This document shows positions 45,958 to 54,642 of a stretch of 59,838 nucleotides of DNA, piece by piece. Under the pieces are notes generated by a model, which was given only the letters and a program-made list of their open reading frames with translations, was not told the origin of the DNA and searched no databases. A program made the translations under genes and the position numbers. Each line of letters opens with the position of its first letter. Within the stretch, counting starts at the first letter, position 1. Origin of the DNA: Clostridia bacterium (GTDB lineage: Bacteria; Bacillota; Limnochordia; DTU080; RSA5); NCBI GenBank assembly GCA_002919235.1, contig PKEX01000032.1, forward strand, positions 1-59,838. Reading direction: 5' to 3'.

Positions 45958-47477
45958 TCCGGATCCACCACCCGGACGAATGGGGCGAAGTCCGGGTAGC
46001 GCTCGACGGTCTTGCGGTACATGTCGTACGCCACTCGCCGGTAGGAAAAATGCCCCGTGGGGCGGGTGCGCAGCTCGGCGATGTAGGCCAGCTCCGCGAG
46101 GTCCATGCTGAAAAGCGCCCGGCAGCGGGTGCCGAGAGGCAGGAGGTAGGCCCCCAGCGGCGGCACGGCCTCGTCGATGTGCTGCGCCGCTTGGAAGGCC
46201 CGCGCCATCGCCTCCCGGTAGGTCTCCTGCACGCCGGCGGCGCGAACGACGTCAGGCTCTTCGTAGCCGAGACGGGTGGTCCACGCCTGGCGGAGCTGGT
46301 GGCAGCGGCGGTGGCGGTGCAGATCCCGGTACGATCCGATGTCCATCACGATGTCGAAATTGAGGTATCCGGTGCGGAATTCGGCCAGCCACTCGTCGTG
46401 CGGGCCCCGCTTCTCGAAGGCGAGCTCCAGGAGCTCCCGGATCTCGGGCCGCGTCAGCGTCTGCACGTGGAGCACGATTTGGCTGAAGGGATGGCGGCCG
46501 ACGCCGTAGAGGAGCTTGGCCACGGCCTCCACCGCCGGGTCGTCCACTTCCACGAGGGAGACCGGCTCCGTTATGCCCACGGGCACCTGGCCCAAGAGCC
46601 CTTCGTAGACCCGGCGCAGCGCCTCTTGAGTCTCCAGCCGGTACCGGTCCGGCGCCGTGTACTTGACCAGGGTGGGGGCGGCCGCGGCAGGAGCCAGCGC
46701 CTCTTTCAGCGCAGAGGCGATGGCGGCGTTCTCGGAGGAAGCCAGCTGCTCCACCAGGGTCAGGGCGCGCTCGTCGCGCGGGCTGCGGGCAGGGGAGCGG
46801 CCCGCGTCCCGCAGGGCCTCGCCCACTCGCCGGACCTCTCCGAACGGGCTGGAGAGAAGGCGGCTGATCTGCTTTTCCAGCGTGCGCGCGGACGTGATCT
46901 GGCCCACGCTGGTATGGGTGGCCAGGGGCAAGAGGTAGCGGCCCACGTCGAAGGCCCGGGCCCGGAGCGTGCGCTCGTAGTCCTTCTGCTCCATCCCCTC
47001 GGGTTTGGGAACCGTCGCGAGATAGTGCCGGTACGCGGCCTGGCTCACCTTCTCATACGCTTCAAAGAGCGCGTCGGCCGTCTCGATGTAGAGCGCCTCC
47101 ACGTCGGATCCCACGATCTCGTCGGGGACCAGGTAGCCCGTCACCGAGAAGTCCTGGTAGCGGGTGCTCCGCTCCTGGCCGTCCCAAAGGGACTCCGCCA
47201 CGATCTCGATCGCGGCCAGGATGCTGACGTTCTCGATCGCGAAGGGCACGTGCGCCATGTCGGCGATGCTGCGGTGGCCGTAGGCGAAGTAAAACGTCTC
47301 GAGAAAGTCGGCCGCCTTTTGGCCGGTGATGAAGGCGTTCGTCTCGAGGAAGCTGCGCTTGCTGCGGGAGTAGGCTGCCATGGTATAGGCCAGCTCCTCC
47401 GGGGGGATCCCCAGCACCGCAAAGATCCGGCGCAGTGATTCATCCCGGGCGTAAGGCGATGCGGCCCGCCTGTCCAT
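45933..47477 (-). CDS. Tandem-domain ThyX-like (FAD-dependent thymidylate synthase family) protein
   Basis: A 514-residue protein built of two ThyX-like halves; a normal ThyX is about 220-250 residues. The N-terminal half has GHRSIADMAHVPFAIENVSI (67 on) and an ERSTRYQD motif (S104, R106, Y107) but no RHR. The C-terminal half has RHR at 388-390 (LHRHRRCHQLRQ) and a ThyX-like ending (DLAELAYIAELRTRP, then GHFSYR), but the Ser residues after RHR are replaced. Normal ThyX uses RHR-x7-S-x2-S-x-R in one chain at subunit interfaces. It may be an active fused enzyme or a diverged FAD/nucleotide protein. ATG 47477 has GGAGGTG. Confidence 0.72.
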   Translation of the reverse strand: MDRRAASPYARDESLRRIFAVLGIPPEELAYTMAAYSRSKRSFLETNAFITGQKAADFLETFYFAYGHRSIADMAHVPFAIENVSILAAIEIVAESLWDGQERSTRYQDFSVTGYLVPDEIVGSDVEALYIETADALFEAYEKVSQAAYRHYLATVPKPEGMEQKDYERTLRARAFDVGRYLLPLATHTSVGQITSARTLEKQISRLLSSPFGEVRRVGEALRDAGRSPARSPRDERALTLVEQLASSENAAIASALKEALAPAAAAPTLVKYTAPDRYRLETQEALRRVYEGLLGQVPVGITEPVSLVEVDDPAVEAVAKLLYGVGRHPFSQIVLHVQTLTRPEIRELLELAFEKRGPHDEWLAEFRTGYLNFDIVMDIGSYRDLHRHRRCHQLRQAWTTRLGYEEPDVVRAAGVQETYREAMARAFQAAQHIDEAVPPLGAYLLPLGTRCRALFSMDLAELAYIAELRTRPTGHFSYRRVAYDMYRKTVERYPDFAPFVRVVDPDYEDLTER

Positions 47478-47499
47478 CGACGACACCTCCGGCTTTAAG

Positions 47500-48537
47500 C
47501 TACCCCGCAAGCCGGGCGAGCGCCCAGGACGCGACCAGGCCGAGCCCGTGGGCGAGCGCCGCGGGGAAGTAGCGGTTGGACACCGCAAAGACCCATCCGA
47601 TTCCTAGAGAAAACCCGAATCCCGCAAGGCGGGGCATGCCGAACGGCCCGTAAACGCCGTGAAGCGCGGCCGCGGCCAAGGCGGCGCAAAGCCGCGCTGC
47701 GGCCGCCTTGAGCCCCGTGCGGCCTGATAAGAGCATCTTCGACAAGCCCGCCTGGAAAATCCCTCGAAACGCCAATTCTTCGAAGAGGGCGGAGAGCCCA
47801 AGACCCAGGAGCAGCCAGCCGGCCAGCTCCCATCCGCCGGCCGGCGCGCCTTCCGGCGGGATCCCGGCGACCAGGAGCCCGGCGGCGCCTCCGGCCACCG
47901 CCAAGAGAACCGCGAGCGCCGCACTCCTCCCGTCGCCGGGGCGAGCCTTGAGGTCCAGGGGAGCCCCGGTCCACGGGCGCACGCCGTAGAAGTACGTCGC
48001 GAGGAGCGCCGGGGCGCCCAGGCTGCCCGGGCCGATGCCGCCTCCCAGAAGACCTCCCGGATGCGCCCCTTCCCAGGCAAACCACGCTCCATCAAAGCCG
48101 GGAATCCGGGAAAGCAGGAGCGCCAGGACGACCACCGCCCCGTCGACCGGATGGGGCCGGGGCGGGAGCCTGCGGACCAGCGGCGGCACGAAGGGGACGA
48201 CGTACACCGCCAGCCGCCAAAAGAAGAGGGCGACGAGGCTCCAACGCCAGGAGGCCGATGCGTCGGCCAGCGTGGACACAAAGGCGGCGCCGAAGGCGAA
48301 ACCGACGCCCAGCAGCGGTCCCCGGCGCTCGATGACGTGGCGGCGCCAGGCAGGGACGTACCAGAGGTAAAAGCTGAGGAGGTGCCACAGCGAAGCCGCA
48401 ACCTGGAGCGCGCGGGCGGGCGGCGCCGCAGCGCTTTGCAGGGCAGGGGAGAAGAGGACGGCGGCCCAGAGCAGCAGCGCGCTGAAGGCCGCTAGGGCTG
48501 GCCAAGGGATGCGGCGAAGAAGGGGAACGGTCGGCAT
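47500..48537 (-). CDS. CPBP (Abi) family intramembrane metalloprotease
   Basis: A 345-residue protein with about eight to nine membrane helices. The CPBP signatures are seen near the C-terminus: FEELAFRGIF (the EExxxR motif), LHGVYGPFG, and a later AHGLG. This family includes the CAAX protease Rce1 homologues and bacteriocin-immunity proteins; the substrate is unknown. ATG 48537 has no clear ribosome site; GTG 48579, 9 bases after the upstream gene, would add 14 residues and allow coupling. It lies between the GGDEF and ThyX-like genes on the minus strand. Confidence 0.82.
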   Translation of the reverse strand: MPTVPLLRRIPWPALAAFSALLLWAAVLFSPALQSAAAPPARALQVAASLWHLLSFYLWYVPAWRRHVIERRGPLLGVGFAFGAAFVSTLADASASWRWSLVALFFWRLAVYVVPFVPPLVRRLPPRPHPVDGAVVVLALLLSRIPGFDGAWFAWEGAHPGGLLGGGIGPGSLGAPALLATYFYGVRPWTGAPLDLKARPGDGRSAALAVLLAVAGGAAGLLVAGIPPEGAPAGGWELAGWLLLGLGLSALFEELAFRGIFQAGLSKMLLSGRTGLKAAAARLCAALAAAALHGVYGPFGMPRLAGFGFSLGIGWVFAVSNRYFPAALAHGLGLVASWALARLAG

Positions 48538-48588
48538 GGCAGGGTATCTTCGACAGGGCCTCGGCAATGCCCTGCTCACGCCGGGCGA

Positions 48589-49650
48589 TTACACCACGAG
48601 ATTCTTGCCTTCGCGCTTGGCGTGGAGATTGGCCCGGATGGCCTTGTTCAGGAGGCGGTCCGCATCCCAGCCCTCGGTCTCGGTGCTGGCGACGCCTACC
48701 GAGACGGTGACCCGCTGCACCCAGTTGGCCGAGGCGTCCCACACTTCCCGCCGGATCCGCTCGGCGACGGCCACGGCCTCCGCCCGCGTGGTGCGGGGCA
48801 GGATCACCAGGAATTCGTCGCCTGAAAGCCACCGGCACGCGAAGTCGCCTCGCCGGATGTTCTGCTGGATCACCCGGCCCAGCATGCGGATCATCTCGTT
48901 GCCGCCCTCATAGCCTAAGAGGGTGTTGTAGCTCTTGAGGTTGTCGCCGTCGATAAAAAGGACCGAGCAGCAGTCCTTGCCCACCTCGCTGGAGGCCAGT
49001 GTCAGCCGGAGGAAGCGCTCGCCCGCGCGGTGGTTGGGCAGGCCCGAGATGGCGTCCGTGTGGGCGGCGTCGAAGGTCTCCTCCAGGAGCTTGATGGTCT
49101 CCTTGATCCGGAGGAGCATGCCGTCGAGGATCCGCATGCCCCACGGCGGCATCGCCGCAGTCCCGAAGTCCCGGTCGCTCAGGGCCTCTCCCATGGCGAT
49201 GAAGAGCTCCGACAGGCTCCCTTTTCCGACGGGATATGGAACGACGCCGATGTGGAGCCCTTCCACCTCGATGCCGCTCTCCCGGGTCTCCGACAGGAAC
49301 CGGCGCTCAAGCCGTTCGCCCAGGCCCTGCGCGTCGTCCTTGGAGATGCCGGGAAGGACCACCACGAACTCATCGCCGCCGGTGCGGTACACCGCCGGCG
49401 GCTCCCCTTTGGACCCGGCTCCGTCCGTCTGGCGAACCGGTGCGTTCTTCAACACGCGCGCCAAGCAGCTGATGACGAAGTCGCCCGCCGTCCGCCCCCG
49501 GCAGGCGTTGATGGACGACAGCCCTTTCACGTCGAAGCAGAGGAGAGAGCCGGCCCCGGTGTGAAGGGCCGTCTCCATGTGAGGGAGAAACGCGAAAAAG
49601 TTGGGCAGTCGCGTGAGCTTGTCGACCGTAAAATGGATGAGACTTTCCAT
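48589..49650 (-). CDS. Tandem GGDEF domain protein (probable diguanylate cyclase)
   Basis: A 353-residue cytosolic protein with two GGDEF domains and no sensor or membrane region. The first (about 1-165) keeps an intact GGDEF (91-95) but its metal/nucleotide loop is unusual (FDVKGLSSINACRGRTAGD). The second (about 185-353) has the ordered loop FIDGDNLKSYNTLLGYEGGN and SGDEF (276-280), then VTVSVGVAS. A helix (about 172-195) joins them. c-di-GMP synthesis needs two GGDEF active sites facing each other, so a fused pair may act as an intramolecular dimer. ATG 49650 follows a GGGGGG-type site. Confidence 0.85.
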   Translation of the reverse strand: MESLIHFTVDKLTRLPNFFAFLPHMETALHTGAGSLLCFDVKGLSSINACRGRTAGDFVISCLARVLKNAPVRQTDGAGSKGEPPAVYRTGGDEFVVVLPGISKDDAQGLGERLERRFLSETRESGIEVEGLHIGVVPYPVGKGSLSELFIAMGEALSDRDFGTAAMPPWGMRILDGMLLRIKETIKLLEETFDAAHTDAISGLPNHRAGERFLRLTLASSEVGKDCCSVLFIDGDNLKSYNTLLGYEGGNEMIRMLGRVIQQNIRRGDFACRWLSGDEFLVILPRTTRAEAVAVAERIRREVWDASANWVQRVTVSVGVASTETEGWDADRLLNKAIRANLHAKREGKNLVV

Positions 49651-49832
49651 ATCCCCCCGCCGCGACGATCGCGGCGCCCCCGGACGGCATGCGGCTTGAA
49701 CGAAAACCGTGCAAACTTCTTATCCATCATGTTCTAGATACTACGGGTGGCGGAAAATTCCTTCCACACGTGACAACTTCGAGACCAGACGCCCGCGGGC
49801 CGCCCGGCGTCGAGCACGGCGGGCCGGAACCA

Positions 49833-49862
49833 TTGTCCGGCTCAGCTCCGCTTTGCTATAAT
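49833..49862 (+). promoter_or_regulatory. Promoter of miaB
   Basis: TTGTCC (49833-49838), 18 bases, then TATAAT (49857-49862) preceded by TGC (extended -10). The predicted start is about 30 bases before miaB. The 251-base interval 49651-49901 between the divergent GGDEF and miaB genes holds this promoter; I found no convincing promoter for the minus strand and no other feature. Confidence 0.72.
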
Positions 49863-49901
49863 GATGTGGACTCGTTGACGACGGGATTGGGGTGACGGAC
49901 G

Positions 49902-51296
49902 ATGATCGAGCTGCCGGTGATCGGGCGGCTGGAGGAGGCGGAGCTGGAGCGGCGCCTTCAGGCGAAGCAGCCCGGGCAAAAGGGCGTCTGGATCCAGACG
50001 CTGGGCTGCCAGATGAACGAGCATGACACCGAGATCATGCTGGGCATGCTGGCCCACATGGGATACGTCGAGGTCGCGTCCCCCGTCGAAGCCGATCTCA
50101 TCCTGTACAACACCTGCGCGGTGCGGGAGAATCCCGAGCGCAAGGTGTACGGCCAGATCCACATGCTGCGCCAGCTCAAAGAGAGAAACCCCAATCTCAT
50201 CATCGGCATCTGCGGGTGCATGGTGCAGCAGAAGGCGGAGCTGGAAAAGATCCGCCAGAGCCTGGAGCACGTCGACCTGGTCTTCGGCACGCACAACATC
50301 CACAGGCTGCCCGAGCTCCTGCACCGGGTAAAGGTGACGGGCGAGCGGGTCATCGAGGTGTGGCACGAAGAGGGCGACATCGTCGAAGGCCTTCCGGTGC
50401 AGCGGGAAGGCAAGCTCAAGGCATACGTCACCATCATCTACGGGTGCAACGAGTTCTGCACCTACTGCATCGTGCCGTATGTGCGGGGAAAAGAGCGCTC
50501 GCGCGCCATGGAGCAGATCCTCGCCGAGTGCCGGGAGCTGGGCGAGGCCGGCTACAAGGAGATCATGCTGCTGGGGCAAAACGTCAACGCCTACGGCAAC
50601 GATCTCCCGGGCGACGTCACCTTCGCCCGCCTCCTGGCCGAAGTAGACCGGGTGCCCGGCATCGAGCGGATCCGGTTCACGTCGCCTCACCCCAAGCATT
50701 TCACGGACGACGTGATTGAGGTGATGGCCCGGGCCGAAAAGGTGTGCGAGCACATTCACCTGCCGGCGCAGGCGGGCAGCGACCGCACGCTGCGCCGGAT
50801 GGGGCGGCGCTACACCCGCGACCAGTACCTGCGGCTGGTCGACAAGATGCGGTCCGCCATCGACGACCTGGCGATCACCACCGACCTGATCGTGGGCTTT
50901 CCCGGCGAGACGGACGAAGACTTCATGGAGACCATCCGCCTGGTGGAAGAGGTGGAGTTTGACGGGGCGTTCATGTTCATCTACTCGCCCCGCATCGGCA
51001 CGCCCGCCACTCGCCTGAAGGACCAGGTGCCGGAGGACGTCAAGCGGGAGCGCATCCACTACCTCATCGACGTGCAGAACGCCATCAGCCGCAAGAAAAA
51101 CGAAGCCTGGGTAGGCCGCACCGTCGAAGTGCTGGTGGAGGGGACGAGCCACAAGGATTCCACCAAGCTCTCCGGGCGTTCGCGCCAGAACAAGCTGGTG
51201 GTCTTCGAAGGCCCTCAGGATCTCATCGGCAAGACGGTGAACGTGCGGATCACGGAAGCCCAGACGTGGAGCCTCACCGGAACACTGGCCCAGTAG
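49902..51296 (+). CDS. miaB: tRNA-2-methylthio-N6-dimethylallyladenosine synthase MiaB
   Basis: Radical SAM methylthiotransferase that converts i6A37 to ms2i6A37 in tRNAs. The 464 residues have the UPF0004 domain with three auxiliary cluster cysteines (QTLGCQMNEHDTEIM, LYNTCAVRENPERK, GICGCMVQQK), the radical SAM motif C182-x3-C186-x2-C189 (YGCNEFCTYCIVPYVRGKE), IHLPAQAGSD, and a C-terminal TRAM domain (about 395-460). MiaA, which makes its substrate, is encoded at 57439-58416 in the same segment. Confidence 0.97.
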   Translation: MIELPVIGRLEEAELERRLQAKQPGQKGVWIQTLGCQMNEHDTEIMLGMLAHMGYVEVASPVEADLILYNTCAVRENPERKVYGQIHMLRQLKERNPNLIIGICGCMVQQKAELEKIRQSLEHVDLVFGTHNIHRLPELLHRVKVTGERVIEVWHEEGDIVEGLPVQREGKLKAYVTIIYGCNEFCTYCIVPYVRGKERSRAMEQILAECRELGEAGYKEIMLLGQNVNAYGNDLPGDVTFARLLAEVDRVPGIERIRFTSPHPKHFTDDVIEVMARAEKVCEHIHLPAQAGSDRTLRRMGRRYTRDQYLRLVDKMRSAIDDLAITTDLIVGFPGETDEDFMETIRLVEEVEFDGAFMFIYSPRIGTPATRLKDQVPEDVKRERIHYLIDVQNAISRKKNEAWVGRTVEVLVEGTSHKDSTKLSGRSRQNKLVVFEGPQDLIGKTVNVRITEAQTWSLTGTLAQ

Positions 51297-51378
51297 TGCG
51301 GAAACGGCCGCCGGCAGGGCGGCATCGTCTCGGAAAAGCGGGGCATCCTTTCCGTGACGGACGAAAGGGGTGGGCGCG

Positions 51379-51804
51379 GTGTCAAGAAGGCGCGTGCGGC
51401 CTCAGGTGCCCAGGGCGATCCCCCTGAATGCCGAGGAGACCCTGTTTGAGACGGGCTCCAGGGAGGTGTGGCAGGCCCTCCTGGTGACGGCGGACGGCGC
51501 CGTGATCGGACCCGTGGTCCGGCAGGTGATCGAGCCGCGCCTTTACACCATCCGCTATCTGGTGGTCTACGACCTCGAGAGAGACCGGCACATCCTGCTT
51601 CCCTCCAACACCGTCGTCGACATCGCGGACGGCCGCGTCCACTCCAACCTCTCGCGCGAGCACATCGCCGGTCTGCCCGCGTTTCATCAAAAGGTGAACC
51701 GCAGCTACGAAGAAGCCCTGTACCGGGCGGTGGGCCGCACCCCGTACTGGCTGGAAGAGCAGGCCGCGATGGGCCAGCCGCCTCCCGACGGCGACGATTC
51801 CTAA
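51379..51804 (+). CDS. PRC-barrel-like small protein
   Basis: A 141-residue soluble protein with one beta-barrel-like region resembling the PRC-barrel (ALLVTADGAVIGPVVRQV, then IRYLVVYDLERDRHILLP and NTVVDIADGRVHSNLS), flanked by a basic N-terminus and an acidic C-terminus. PRC barrels bind RNA-processing or envelope partners (for example RimM or YlmC), but the partner here is unknown. GTG 51379 is 8 bases after GAAAGGGG; GTG 51370 is an alternative. It lies between miaB and mutS. Confidence 0.55.
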   Translation: MSRRRVRPQVPRAIPLNAEETLFETGSREVWQALLVTADGAVIGPVVRQVIEPRLYTIRYLVVYDLERDRHILLPSNTVVDIADGRVHSNLSREHIAGLPAFHQKVNRSYEEALYRAVGRTPYWLEEQAAMGQPPPDGDDS

Positions 51805-51876
51805 ACTCATGGAGGAGCCATCCGGCGCCCGGCGAAGCTTGTCTCACGGCAGAGCCAAGGCAGGTGCCTCCCGTCG

Positions 51877-54642
51877 ATGCAGAACCTCACTCCCATGCTC
51901 CGGCAGTATTACCAGCTGAAGAACGAGTACCCGGGGTGCATCCTCCTGTTTCGCCTTGGGGATTTTTATGAAATGTTTGATGACGACGCGAAGCTGGCGT
52001 CGCGCCTCCTCGAGATCACCCTTACCTCGCGCGAGGCGGGGAAGGGACGCCGCATCCCCATGTGCGGCGTCCCTCACCACTCGGTGGAAAGCTACATCGC
52101 GCTGCTGGTGGCCGCCGGGTACAAGGTGGCCATCTGCGAACAGGTGGAAGACCCCAGGACGGCCAAGGGCGTGGTCCGGCGGGAAGTGGTGCGGGTGGTC
52201 ACGCCGGGCACCGTCCTGGAAGCCGGGATGCTCAAAGAGCGGGAGAACAACTTCCTGGTGGCGGTCACTCGCCGCGAAGCGCGCCGCCCGGGCCCGGAGC
52301 GCTCTGCCCCGGCGCCGTCCGACGGGGCGTGGCAGGAGAGCCTCCTTACTGCCTCAGCGGCGGATTACGGCCTCGCGGTCTGCGACCTTTCCACGGGGGA
52401 GTTTACCTGCACGCAGATCGAGGGAGAACGGGCGCTGGCGGTGACCCGGGACGAGATCAGCCGGCTGAGCCCGGCGGAGCTCTTGTTCGAACCGGCCTTC
52501 GGCGACCCCCGGGCCGCGTTCGAGCTGGAGACCCTTTCCCGGGCCTCGGACGCCGCCACAGAAGTCCTTGCCGGGCCTTCCCTCGGGCATGCTTCGGCCC
52601 GGCGCCGCCTCTTGGAACACTTCCGCGTCGAGTCGCTGGAAGGCTTCGGATGTGAGCACCTGGAGCTGGCCGTGCGGGCGGCCGCCATCGTCCTCGATTA
52701 CCTCTCCAGCACGCAAAAGGGAGCGCTGGGCCAGATCACCCGGCTTTCGACGTACTCCACCGCGTCCTACATGATGCTGGACCAAGCCACCCGGCGCAAC
52801 TTGGAACTGACCCGTACCCTCCGTTCACAGGAGCGGAAGGGCTCGCTGCTGTGGGTGCTGGACAAGACCAAGACCGCCATGGGCGGCCGGCTGATGAGGC
52901 ACTGGATCGAACGGCCCCTTCTGGACGCCGGGCAGATCCAGCGGAGGCTCGACGCCGTGCAGGATCTTGTCGACGACGGGGAGCTGCGGGCCGGGGTCCA
53001 GGAGATCCTCTCGTCGGTGCACGACATCCAGCGGCTCACCGGCCGCATCGCGCACGGCAGCGCGGGCGGGCGGGACCTGGTGGCCCTAAAGAACTCTTTG
53101 GCGCCGCTGCCGCGGCTCAAAGAGCTCATAGAGACCCGGGCCAAGTGCGGCACCCTCAAGGAGCTGGCCGCAGCGCTCGATCCGTGCGGCGACATCCGGG
53201 AAGCCATCGAGGCGGCGCTGGTGGACGATCCTCCCGTCACGGTGACCGAAGGCGGGCTGATCCGGCCCGGCTATAACCGGGATCTGGACGAGCTCCGCAC
53301 GGCCAGCCGGGAAGGGAAAGAGTGGATCGCCGCTCTGGAGCGCAAGGAGCGGGAGCGGACCAACATCCGCTCCTTGAAAGTGGGCTTTAACAAGGTATTC
53401 GGCTACTACATCGAGGTGACCAAGCCCAACCTGCCGCTGGTGCCCCCCGACTACGAGCGCAAGCAGACGCTGGCCAACGCGGAGCGCTTCGTCACGCCGG
53501 AGCTCAAGGAGAAAGAGGCCATGATCCTGGGCGCCGAAGAGCGGATGGTGGAGCTGGAATACCGGCTCTTCGTCGAGCTGCGCTCCAAAGTGGCGGGCGA
53601 AGCGTCACGGCTGCAGCGGCTGGCGGAAGTCCTGGCGGAGCTGGACGTCTACGCCTCATGGGCGGAGACGGCGGTGGAGCGGGGGTATGTCCGCCCGGAA
53701 GTGGACCACGGCGACGTCATCGAGATCAAGGCGGGGCGGCACGCGGTGGTGGAGGCGATGCTGGAACCCGGGGCGTTTGTTCCCAACGACCTGCGCCTCG
53801 ACCCGGAGACCCAGATCATCCTCCTCACCGGGCCGAACATGGCGGGCAAGAGCACGTACCTGCGCCAGGCGGCGCTGACGGTGCTCATGGCCCAGATCGG
53901 CTGCTTCGTGCCGGCCCAGGCCGCCCGCATCGGCATCGTCGACCGGATCTTCACGCGCGTGGGCGCCTCCGATGACCTGGCCACGGGGCAGAGCACGTTC
54001 ATGGTGGAGATGAACGAGGTGGCCAACATCCTGAACCACGCGACCGCCAAGAGCCTGGTGATCCTGGACGAAGTCGGCCGCGGCACCAGCACCTTCGACG
54101 GCCTGAGCATCGCGTGGGCGGTCACCGAGTACCTCCACAACCATGAGACCACCCGCCCCAAGACCTTGTTCGCCACGCACTACCACGAGCTCACCGAGCT
54201 CGAGGGCGCGCTGCCCCGGGTGAAGAACTACTCCGTCGCCGTCCACCGGCAGGGCGGGGAAGTGGTCTTTCTCCGGCGGATCGTGCGAGGCGGCGCCGAC
54301 CAGAGCTACGGCATCGAGGTGGCCAAGCTGGCCGGCCTTCCGGCGGAGGTCATCGAAAGGGCGCGGGAGATCCTCCGCCACCTGGAAGCCGCCGAAGCGG
54401 CCCGCTGGGCTTTGGAAGCGGCGGCGGCCGCCGACGGGGCCGCAACTTCGGGACCGGGGCCGTCGAGAGTGCGGCGCCCGCGCGGCCTGGAAGGGGCGGC
54501 GCTGCAGCTTTCGCTCTTCGACACGGCGAGCCATCCCATCGTGCAGGAGCTCGCGGCGCTGGACGTCGATGCCATGACGCCGCTGCAAGCCCTGAACGTC
54601 CTGGCCCGCTTCGTCCAGCGGGCGCGGGAGGGCGAGCCATGA
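51877..54642 (+). CDS. mutS: DNA mismatch repair protein MutS
   Basis: Recognises mismatches and starts repair with MutL. The 921 residues carry all domains: mismatch-binding domain I with the Phe-x-Glu motif (F30, E32 in LGDFYEMF), connector, lever and clamp (about 265-560, with NIRSLKVGFNKVFGYYIEVT), and the ATPase (Walker A GPNMAGKST at 652-660, VEMNEVANIL, LDEVGRGTSTFDGLSIAWA, FATHYHEL). The extra length is a low-complexity Ala-rich linker (about 835-870) before the short C-terminal part (LSLFDTASHPIVQEL). The stop overlaps mutL by 4 bases. Confidence 0.98.
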   Translation: MQNLTPMLRQYYQLKNEYPGCILLFRLGDFYEMFDDDAKLASRLLEITLTSREAGKGRRIPMCGVPHHSVESYIALLVAAGYKVAICEQVEDPRTAKGVVRREVVRVVTPGTVLEAGMLKERENNFLVAVTRREARRPGPERSAPAPSDGAWQESLLTASAADYGLAVCDLSTGEFTCTQIEGERALAVTRDEISRLSPAELLFEPAFGDPRAAFELETLSRASDAATEVLAGPSLGHASARRRLLEHFRVESLEGFGCEHLELAVRAAAIVLDYLSSTQKGALGQITRLSTYSTASYMMLDQATRRNLELTRTLRSQERKGSLLWVLDKTKTAMGGRLMRHWIERPLLDAGQIQRRLDAVQDLVDDGELRAGVQEILSSVHDIQRLTGRIAHGSAGGRDLVALKNSLAPLPRLKELIETRAKCGTLKELAAALDPCGDIREAIEAALVDDPPVTVTEGGLIRPGYNRDLDELRTASREGKEWIAALERKERERTNIRSLKVGFNKVFGYYIEVTKPNLPLVPPDYERKQTLANAERFVTPELKEKEAMILGAEERMVELEYRLFVELRSKVAGEASRLQRLAEVLAELDVYASWAETAVERGYVRPEVDHGDVIEIKAGRHAVVEAMLEPGAFVPNDLRLDPETQIILLTGPNMAGKSTYLRQAALTVLMAQIGCFVPAQAARIGIVDRIFTRVGASDDLATGQSTFMVEMNEVANILNHATAKSLVILDEVGRGTSTFDGLSIAWAVTEYLHNHETTRPKTLFATHYHELTELEGALPRVKNYSVAVHRQGGEVVFLRRIVRGGADQSYGIEVAKLAGLPAEVIERAREILRHLEAAEAARWALEAAAAADGAATSGPGPSRVRRPRGLEGAALQLSLFDTASHPIVQELAALDVDAMTPLQALNVLARFVQRAREGEP

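Noticed and set aside
45888-47438. 516-codon plus-strand frame opposite the ThyX-like gene
   Set aside because: Composition is Arg/Gly/Val/His-rich shadow sequence. The minus strand holds a ribosome site and ThyX-like motifs.
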